Shown here: positions 5,972 to 10,751 of the stretch, piece after piece
Numbering within the stretch: position 1 is the first letter of the stretch
How the letters are laid out: each line of letters opens with the position of its first letter
From: Clostridia bacterium
GTDB taxonomy: Bacteria; Bacillota; Clostridia; Oscillospirales; SIG627
NCBI GenBank assembly: GCA_017453605.1
Contig: JAFTEP010000256.1
Location: forward strand, 1 to 10,751
Length of the DNA stretch: 10,751 nt
Reading direction: 5' to 3'
Program-made: the position numbers and the translations under genes
The notes under the pieces: generated by a model
Databases searched by the model: none
What the model was told of the DNA's origin: nothing
What the model saw: only the letters and a program-made list of their open reading frames with translations

Positions 5972-5993
5972 AAAAAGTCTTCACAGACAGTCG
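5972..5993. repeat. 22-bp direct repeat, right copy (end of the serpin gene)
   Basis: Identical to 4505-4526. It spans the last codons of the serpin, its TGA (complement of 5981-5983) and nine bases of downstream sequence. Identity stops abruptly on both sides, which fits an attachment-site core or target duplication better than ordinary gene duplication. Confidence 0.8.
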
Positions 5994-7411
5994 GCGACCC
6001 CGATGAACACGGGGACCATGGTCTCTAAATCGACGATCATATAGACGAACGGGCGGTCGAGCACGATTTTTTTCGAATCGTCCGGTCTTGCGGCGGTTGG
6101 AGCGATCGTGACTCCCGAAGCCGCCGCCGCTTTCGTTCCCGCGGTGTCGACTTCGATCTTCGTCTTCTGCAGGACCTTCGACACCATCACGTCTCCCTTT
6201 TCTCCGATTATCCCGGAAAGATCAGCGTTCGGGCCGAAGGCGTCTGTCATCCCGGCCTTTTTCAGAAAGCCGCTCAGATCCGCGGAGTATTCGAAGCTGA
6301 ATTTCGGCATTGTCGCCGTCACCTTCGTCGTTTTGGCGCTCCCGAGCGCTCCGGCGTCGAGGTTTTTGACGTATTCCGCGACGTCTCCCTCGGGAAGGAG
6401 CGCGGCGAAGGCGTACCTTGAACCCCCGTAGTATTTCATGAAGCCCTCGGCGTAAGCGTCGTTAAGATAAACGCTCTCTGCGGAGGTCATCATCGTCACT
6501 TCGCTTTTGGTCCCGTCGGAATTTGTAAATTCGCCCGTATGCGTCTTGTCGGAGGTGTATTTGGTCTCCCAATCCGCTGCGAAGCAGAGAGCGTTGATGA
6601 GCATGGCGATGTCCGAACTTTCGGGAGAGTCGACGATCTTTTCTATCATCCCGTCGGTCTTTTCGAACACCCAGCCGTTGATTTTTTCAAAGTCCTTTTC
6701 AAAATCACAGGTTTCAACGTCGGCTTTGCATACCTCACGGCAGAAATCGGTGAATTCCTTTTTCGCCCGCATTCCCGCTCTTGAGTTCAGCCACAGGGAA
6801 TTTGCGCTCTTCAGCTGGTCTCCGGTGTCGAAAGAGCCGTAGAAAGAGTTGAAGCTTTCTATCCCGATCCCGCCGAAGACGGCGTCCCGTATCTGCGCGT
6901 AGGTCTCGCCCTTCGCTCCGTTCTGCAGCATGGCGAGCGCGATCTGAACCGACGCCGGAGATAAAAGGATCCCCTCTCCGCGCGAATAACAGCTCCTCAG
7001 AAGTGAGTACGCGAAATCTCTCTGCGCCGCGATAACCCGATCCTTTTCGTCCTCACTGAAAGAGGACAGAAGCTGCAGTCCGTGAGAGCCGTTCGCCGTC
7101 TCGTCCGGGATCGTCGGAGCCGGGTCGCTCTTTTCTTCGTTAGTGACGGCGGGATCCGGGGCGGGCGTTTCGCCCGTCACCGGCGCGTCGTTTTCCGTTG
7201 CGGCTTTATTATCGCCTGCATATTCTTCCGTCTGTTCGTCCTGCCAAACGGGCTCGGTCTTCTTTTCGTCCGTCTTATTCTCCGCGGCGGGCAGATTATC
7301 TGCGCCCGCACCGGAGATCCCGGGAGCGCTCAGGTGATCCTCCGTGAGCGGTCCCGAAGTGCAGCCCGATAAAAGAACAGCCGCCAGAAGGACCGTAAAC
7401 AGCTTCTTCAT
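5981..7411 (-). CDS. Secreted lipoprotein serpin (serine protease inhibitor family)
   Basis: A 476-residue exported protein. Residues 1-17 form a lipoprotein signal peptide with lipobox LSGC (C17). Residues 18 to about 120 are a flexible linker rich in Pro, Ala, Thr, Glu and Asp, followed by a serpin fold of normal length (about 124-476). Serpin landmarks are LLSPASVQIALAM (149-161) with GAKGET (165-170), NSLWL and MPKFSFEYS. The hinge G425-T-K-AAAA431 is of the inhibitory kind, small residues allowing loop insertion, though the usual acidic P13 is Lys. DRPFVYMI (452-459) follows the reactive loop. Counting from G425 as P15 puts P1 at T439 and P1' at A440, which is tentative. AGAGGTGA at 7418-7425 supports the start. 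No clear promoter was found; TATTAT-like bases lie near 7440-7450 without a good -35. The protein likely guards the cell surface against host or microbial proteases. Confidence 0.9.
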   Translation of the reverse strand: MKKLFTVLLAAVLLSGCTSGPLTEDHLSAPGISGAGADNLPAAENKTDEKKTEPVWQDEQTEEYAGDNKAATENDAPVTGETPAPDPAVTNEEKSDPAPTIPDETANGSHGLQLLSSFSEDEKDRVIAAQRDFAYSLLRSCYSRGEGILLSPASVQIALAMLQNGAKGETYAQIRDAVFGGIGIESFNSFYGSFDTGDQLKSANSLWLNSRAGMRAKKEFTDFCREVCKADVETCDFEKDFEKINGWVFEKTDGMIEKIVDSPESSDIAMLINALCFAADWETKYTSDKTHTGEFTNSDGTKSEVTMMTSAESVYLNDAYAEGFMKYYGGSRYAFAALLPEGDVAEYVKNLDAGALGSAKTTKVTATMPKFSFEYSADLSGFLKKAGMTDAFGPNADLSGIIGEKGDVMVSKVLQKTKIEVDTAGTKAAAASGVTIAPTAARPDDSKKIVLDRPFVYMIVDLETMVPVFIGVADCL

Positions 7412-7492
7412 TATTTGTCACCTCTTGTTTTTTCAACTGTATATAATACACCCGAGAGGCCGAAAAGGTTACGCGCTTTTTTAAAAAAATAT

Positions 7493-7529
7493 AAAAAAAT
7501 CAAGCGGTCGGGATAATCCTGCCGCTTGA
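7493..7529 (-). terminator. Strong intrinsic terminator after metA
   Basis: TCAAGCGG (7500-7507) pairs with CCGCTTGA (7522-7529), and inside it 7509-7513 pairs with 7517-7521 around the loop TAA, with one bulged T at 7508. On the minus strand it is followed by seven T (7493-7499) and then a second T run. It begins eight bases after the metA stop and ends the operon. Confidence 0.9.
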
Positions 7530-7537
7530 AACTCTTT

Positions 7538-8476
7538 TCAGGCTTTGTCTTCCTTGTCCGCGCGGACGCTCATCACGTCGTAGGGCGTTGTCTGATAGAC
7601 GTAGTAGTTGAGCCAGTTCGAGTAGATCAGATTTGCGTGCGAACGCCAGTTGACGATTATCTCTTTTTCGGGATCGTCGTCCACGAAGTAGTTTTTCGGC
7701 ACGTCTATCGGCTTTCCGAGAGAAACGTCCCTCAGATATTCCTTTTTCAGCGTGTCCGCGTCGTATTCCGAGTGCCCGGTCACGAATATCTGTCTGCCGT
7801 TTTTGGTGCTCACGCAGTAGACTCCCGCCTCCTCGGAGGAAGCGAGGATCTTCAGCTTCGGCTGAGCTTCTATGTCCTCGCGCCTCACGGCCGTGTGCCT
7901 CGAATGCGGGACGAAGAACACGTCGTCGAAGCCCCTCAGAAGAATGCTCCTCTTGTAGTCCGCCTTGTGCGGGAAAACCCCGAACAGCTTCTTTTCGAGC
8001 GGGTATTTTTTGATCCCGAAGTGATAGTACAGCCCCGCCTGAGCGCCCCAGCATATATGGAAGGTGCTGTGGACATTGGTCTTGGACCATTCCATTATCG
8101 CGCAAAGCTCGTCCCAGTAGTCGACCTCTTCGAACTCCAGATGCTCCACGGGCGCGCCAGTTATTATCATTCCGTCGAATTTCTCTTCCTTCACGTCGTC
8201 CCAGACTTTATAGAACGACAGAAGATGCTCTCCGGGAGTGTTCTTCGAGACTCTCGAACTCGTGTGAAGGAGCGTGAGGTCTATCTGCAGGGGAGTGTTT
8301 CCGAGAAGCCTCGAAAGCTGGGTCTCCGTGTCGATCTTTGTCGGCATGAGGTTCAGCAGGGCGATCCTCAGAGGTCTTATATCCTGGCTCGTCGCGCGGT
8401 CCTCGGTCATGACGAAGATGTTCTCGTCCTGCAGGATCTTTGTCGCCGGGAGCGCGTTCGGTATTTTTATCGGCAT
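7538..8476 (-). CDS. metA: Homoserine O-acyltransferase MetA, probably acetyl-CoA-type
   Basis: A 312-residue cytosolic enzyme of the MetA family that activates the hydroxyl of L-homoserine for methionine synthesis. The catalytic set falls at the canonical numbers: C142 (HICWGAQ), H235 and E237 (TGHSEYD). Residue 111, in TGAPVE, is Glu. Published work on this family links Glu111 to acetyl-CoA use and Gly111 to succinyl-CoA use, so homoserine O-acetyltransferase is the more likely activity despite the frequent succinyltransferase label. The start is clear: AGGAGG at 8485-8490, eight bases before the ATG. It is the last gene of the operon, after ilvE, with a hairpin in the 76-base gap that might influence its translation. 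No SAM riboswitch or T-box fits into that short gap. Confidence 0.95.
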   Translation of the reverse strand: MPIKIPNALPATKILQDENIFVMTEDRATSQDIRPLRIALLNLMPTKIDTETQLSRLLGNTPLQIDLTLLHTSSRVSKNTPGEHLLSFYKVWDDVKEEKFDGMIITGAPVEHLEFEEVDYWDELCAIMEWSKTNVHSTFHICWGAQAGLYYHFGIKKYPLEKKLFGVFPHKADYKRSILLRGFDDVFFVPHSRHTAVRREDIEAQPKLKILASSEEAGVYCVSTKNGRQIFVTGHSEYDADTLKKEYLRDVSLGKPIDVPKNYFVDDDPEKEIIVNWRSHANLIYSNWLNYYVYQTTPYDVMSVRADKEDKA

Positions 8477-8499
8477 TTTCTATGCCTCCTTGTTCCAAA

Positions 8500-8531
8500 G
8501 CCTCCCGTCTCTTGCAAAAAAGACGGGAGGC
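8500..8531 (-). terminator. Hairpin between ilvE and metA (weak terminator or translational element)
   Basis: GCCTCCCGTCT on one side (8500-8510) and AGACGGGAGGC on the other (8521-8531) form a perfect 11-bp stem with a 10-base loop, 21 bases past the ilvE stop. On the minus strand only three T follow, so termination should be partial. The first arm in the RNA contains GCCUCC, which could also pair with the metA ribosome site (GGAGGC, about 8484-8489). Confidence 0.6.
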
Positions 8532-8552
8532 GGAAAAATTATCGCGTTTTTC

Positions 8553-9620
8553 TTACAGCGTGACTCTCCAGCCGAAGGGATCGTCCAGCTTGCCCCACTG
8601 GATACCGGTGATCGTGTCGTAGAGCTTCTGAGTGACTTCGCCTATGCCGCCGTTTCCGATGTTGATGATCTCGTCCTTGAATCTCAGTTTGCCGACGGGG
8701 GAGACGACCGCCGCCGTGCCGGTGCCGAAGACTTCCTCGAGAGTGCCGTCGTGAGCGGCGTCGAGAAGCTCGTCCACGCTGATCCTTCTCTCCTCGACGT
8801 CCATTCCCCAGTGGCGCGCGAGCTGCAGCACCGAGTTGCGGGTGACGCCGGGCAGGATGCTTCCGTTGAGCATCGGGGTGAGGATCTTGCCCTTGATCTT
8901 GAAGAAGATGTTCATCGCGCCGACTTCTTCGATGTACTTTCTGTGGACTCCGTCGAGCCACAGCACCTGAGAGAAGCCGCCGTCGTGAGCCTTGACCTGC
9001 GCGATCAGCGACGCGGCGTAGTTGCCGCCGGTCTTCGCGAAGCCGATGCCGCCCTTGACCGCTCTGACGTATTCGTCCTCGATCCAGATGCCGACCGGCG
9101 CGAGACCGCTCTCATAGTATGCTCCGCTCGGGGAGAGGATGATGATGAACAGATAGGTTTTGGAGGGCGCGACGCCGAGGAACTCGTCGGTCGCGATGAT
9201 GAACGGACGGATGTAGAGCGAGGTGCCCGGATCGGTGGGGATCCAGTCTCTGTCGACGTTCACGACCTCTTTTACAGCCTGCACGAAGTCCTCTTCGGGG
9301 ATGCGCGGGATGCAGAGTCTGTCGTTGGAATCGTTGGCGCGCTTGGCGTTCATATCCGGTCTGAACAGATACGCGTTGCCCTTGTCGTCGCGGTATGCTT
9401 TCAGACCCTCGAACATTTCCTGACCGTAATGGAAGACCATCGCGGCGGGGGAGAGGGAGATCTTCTCGAACGGAACGATCCTCGGATCGTGCCAGCCCTT
9501 GCCCTCGGTGTAGTTCATCACGAACATGTGGTCCGTGAAGATGTGTCCGAAACTCAGTTTTTCGCCCTTCTTCGGCTTTTCCTTGGGCGAAGCGGTGCGC
9601 TCTATTCTTATGTTCAGCAC
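8553..9620 (-). CDS. ilvE: Branched-chain amino acid aminotransferase
   Basis: A 355-residue class IV PLP enzyme of the longer (eukaryotic-like, type II) IlvE group, interconverting leucine, isoleucine and valine with their 2-oxoacids using glutamate/2-oxoglutarate. Landmarks are FHYGQEMFEGLKAYR (63-77), and GFAKTGGNYAAS with the PLP lysine K196, followed by the EEVGAMN segment and FGTGTAA. The start chosen is GTG at 9618-9620 (MLNIRIERT), with AAGGAG at 9629-9634 eight bases upstream. A GTG three codons earlier (9627-9629) overlaps that ribosome site and cannot use it. It follows the oxidoreductase gamma subunit by 25 bases, so the pair may link branched-chain amino acids to acyl-CoA and reduced ferredoxin. 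It precedes metA in the same operon. Confidence 0.95.
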   Translation of the reverse strand: MLNIRIERTASPKEKPKKGEKLSFGHIFTDHMFVMNYTEGKGWHDPRIVPFEKISLSPAAMVFHYGQEMFEGLKAYRDDKGNAYLFRPDMNAKRANDSNDRLCIPRIPEEDFVQAVKEVVNVDRDWIPTDPGTSLYIRPFIIATDEFLGVAPSKTYLFIIILSPSGAYYESGLAPVGIWIEDEYVRAVKGGIGFAKTGGNYAASLIAQVKAHDGGFSQVLWLDGVHRKYIEEVGAMNIFFKIKGKILTPMLNGSILPGVTRNSVLQLARHWGMDVEERRISVDELLDAAHDGTLEEVFGTGTAAVVSPVGKLRFKDEIINIGNGGIGEVTQKLYDTITGIQWGKLDDPFGWRVTL

Positions 9621-9628
9621 AGTATTCA

Positions 9629-9634
9629 CTCCTT
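9629..9634 (-). promoter_or_regulatory. Ribosome binding site deciding the ilvE GTG start
   Basis: AAGGAG on the minus strand stands eight bases before GTG 9618-9620. The further-upstream in-frame GTG at 9627-9629 shares a base with it, so the shorter protein is preferred. Confidence 0.75.
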
Positions 9635-9645
9635 TTTATAATATC

Positions 9646-10185
9646 TCAGTCTTTGAAATTGTATCCCGCTTCAAGAGCTTTGAGGTTTGCTCCGAGAAGA
9701 TCGGCGTGCTTTGCGGAGATGACTTTTTTCAGACCGTCCTCGATGTCGTCGAATCTCAGCATCCCGGTCTCGCGGATCATTTTTCCGACGAGGATCATGT
9801 TCGCGAGGGTGTTGACGCCGAGATCGTTTGCCATCTTCGTCGCCGGGACGTAGAACGCGCTTACGTCCGTTCTTTCGACTTTCTTTTCGATCATCGAGCA
9901 GTCAAGGAAGATCTTCGCGCCCTTTTCGGCGGCGTTCTCGTATTTTTCAAGGCTCGGGAGGTTCATGACGGTCAGAACGTCCGGCTCGGTCACGATCGGA
10001 GATCCGATCGGCGTGTCGGAGAGGATGACCGAACAGTTGGCGGTGCCGCCCCTCATTTCCGGTCCGTAGCTCGGAAGCCAGCTGACCTGTCTGCCCTCGA
10101 GCAGACCCTTGTATGCGATGCACTTTCCGGCAAACAGGACGCCCTGTCCGCCGAAGCCCGCGATAAGAATCCTGACAGCACTCAT
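9646..10185 (-). CDS. 2-oxoacid:ferredoxin oxidoreductase, gamma subunit
   Basis: A 179-residue gamma subunit of a coenzyme-A-acylating 2-oxoacid:ferredoxin oxidoreductase, which decarboxylates 2-oxoacids to acyl-CoA and passes electrons to ferredoxin. The family motifs are intact: GFGGQGV (10-16) and SYGPEMRGGTANCSV (39-53). The length is normal for the separate gamma chain of the four-subunit type. The ATG directly abuts the TAA of the beta-subunit gene, and GGAGGTGA at 10191-10198 lies inside the end of that gene, so the two are translationally coupled. Sequence alone does not separate the 2-oxoglutarate (KorC) from the 2-oxoisovalerate (VorC) type. Adjacency to ilvE favours branched-chain 2-oxoacids, as an inference. 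Confidence 0.9.
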   Translation of the reverse strand: MSAVRILIAGFGGQGVLFAGKCIAYKGLLEGRQVSWLPSYGPEMRGGTANCSVILSDTPIGSPIVTEPDVLTVMNLPSLEKYENAAEKGAKIFLDCSMIEKKVERTDVSAFYVPATKMANDLGVNTLANMILVGKMIRETGMLRFDDIEDGLKKVISAKHADLLGANLKALEAGYNFKD

Positions 10186-10751
10186 TTATTTCACCTCCGC
10201 GGCGCTTCTGTCCTTGTAGACGCCGAGCGGATAGTAGGGGATCATCTTCTCCTCGACCCACTCGAGAGCCTTTTCGGGGGTCATTCCCCAGTTTGTCGGA
10301 CAGCTCGAAACGACCTCTATCAGCGAGAAGCCGAGACCGTTGATCTGGTTCTCGAACGCCTTTCTGATCGCCTTTTTCGCATTCTTCACGTTCTTCACGT
10401 TGTTCACGGCGACTCTCTCGATGTATTCGGGTCCGTCGAGAGTGCTCAGCATTTCGCAGACTCTGATCGGATATCCGACGGTCTTCACGTCCCTGCCGTA
10501 GGGAGAGGTCTGGGTGACCTGTCCCGGGAGGGAGGTCGGAGCCATCTGTCCGCCGGTCATGCCGTAGATTGCGTTGTTCACGAAGATCACGGTGATGTTC
10601 TCGTTTCTCGTGGCGCTGTGGACGGTCTCGGCCATACCGATGGAGGCGAGATCTCCGTCGCCCTGATAGGTGAAGATAACGTTGTCGGGCATCGCGCGCT
10701 TCAGGCCCGTGGCGACAGCCGGCGCTCTGCCGTGAGCCGCCTCGACCATAT
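10186..10751 (-). CDS. 2-oxoacid:ferredoxin oxidoreductase, beta subunit (5' end cut by window)
   Basis: The C-terminal 188 or so codons of the thiamine-pyrophosphate-binding beta subunit; the gene continues past the right edge. The TPP motif begins at GDGD and ends at VNNAIYGMTGGQ about 28 residues later, followed by MAPTSLPGQVTQTSPYGRD, and near the end CPTNWGM and IPYYPLGVYKD; all are standard for KorB/VorB-type subunits. The ATG at 10747-10749 is internal: the family has an N-terminal part of roughly 60 residues with cysteine ligands before HGRAPAVATG, and this part is missing only because of the window edge. It lies immediately upstream of the gamma subunit; the alpha subunit and ferredoxin-like delta chain are expected beyond the edge. 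Confidence 0.9.
   Translation of the reverse strand, partial: MVEAAHGRAPAVATGLKRAMPDNVIFTYQGDGDLASIGMAETVHSATRNENITVIFVNNAIYGMTGGQMAPTSLPGQVTQTSPYGRDVKTVGYPIRVCEMLSTLDGPEYIERVAVNNVKNVKNAKKAIRKAFENQINGLGFSLIEVVSSCPTNWGMTPEKALEWVEEKMIPYYPLGVYKDRSAAEVK

Larger units (their letters stand above)
4505..5993. mobile_element. Putative inserted AT-rich module flanked by 22-bp direct repeats
   Basis: The stretch between the two repeats differs from its surroundings: 20 of 60 bases at 5161-5220 are G or C, against 40 of 60 at 3841-3900. It carries two + strand genes and its own strong promoter in a region otherwise filled with minus-strand genes. The serpin reading frame runs into the right repeat and stops there, and the presumed serpin terminator lies just past the left repeat. 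This is the pattern of site-specific integration into the 3' end of a gene, with the end rebuilt by the element. No recombinase gene or terminal inverted repeat is visible, so the element would need a helper or be a remnant. Alternatively, the left repeat is the tail of a lost second serpin copy. Confidence 0.5.

Noticed and set aside
4505..5993. CRISPR array or classical insertion sequence
   Set aside because: There are only two copies of the repeat, 1467 bases apart, with genes between, and no transposase or terminal inverted repeats.
8477..8552. SAM riboswitch or T-box upstream of metA
   Set aside because: The gap is only 76 bases and holds one simple hairpin; neither aptamer would fit or is recognisable.
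7526..8563. 345-codon + strand open frame antisense to metA
   Set aside because: Same reason: MetA residues 111, 142, 235 and 237 are all in place on the minus strand, and no ribosome site precedes this frame.
8274..9641. 455-codon + strand open frame antisense to metA and ilvE
   Set aside because: Both genes beneath it have complete catalytic motifs; the frame spans their intergenic terminator-like hairpin and shows only the skewed composition of a mirror frame.

Overview
The window looks like a chromosomal segment of an anaerobic, probably gut-associated member of the Bacillota, class Clostridia. The pointers are strong AGGAGG-type ribosome binding sites, ferredoxin-dependent 2-oxoacid oxidoreductase subunits, a DUF4143-type ATPase and free use of AGA and ATA codons in otherwise fairly GC-rich genes. 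This is an inference from style and content; no rRNA or tRNA is present to fix the lineage.

Layout. At the left, on the + strand, stands a single AAA/DUF4143 ATPase (88-1368) with its own extended -10 promoter. It converges on a minus-strand operon through a bidirectional terminator (1375-1418). That operon reads leftward from a good promoter at 4380-4408: a zinc-dependent MDR alcohol/polyol dehydrogenase (3333-4346), a TIM-barrel sugar isomerase/epimerase (2462-3298) and a Gfo/Idh/MocA dehydrogenase (1420-2421). Together they suggest oxidation and isomerisation of a sugar, polyol or cyclitol; no transporter or regulator is in view.

The centre (about 4505-5993) is the most unusual part. A markedly AT-rich + strand pair, a RecB/Cas4-like PD-(D/E)XK nuclease-fold protein (4760-5569) and a 100-residue protein of unknown function (5573-5875), is driven by a consensus TTGACA-N17-TATAAT promoter. 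It is bounded by an exact 22-bp direct repeat. One copy is the 3' end of the neighbouring minus-strand serpin gene, including its stop codon. The other copy lies beyond the module, next to an orphan minus-strand terminator that sits where the serpin's own terminator would be expected. The simplest reading is an insertion at the serpin 3' end that rebuilt the gene end; no integrase or transposase is present. This pair is the best candidate in the window for an undescribed, possibly defence-related, system.

To the right, everything is on the minus strand: a secreted, lipid-anchored serpin with an inhibitory-type hinge (5981-7411), then an operon entering from the right edge. This runs from the thiamine-pyrophosphate beta subunit (partial, 10186-10751) and gamma subunit (9646-10185) of a 2-oxoacid:ferredoxin oxidoreductase, through branched-chain aminotransferase IlvE (8553-9620), to MetA homoserine O-acyltransferase (7538-8476), which carries the acetyl-CoA-type Glu111. 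It ends in a strong terminator (7493-7529). The oxidoreductase and IlvE could interconvert branched-chain amino acids, their 2-oxoacids and acyl-CoAs; MetA makes the activated homoserine for methionine synthesis.
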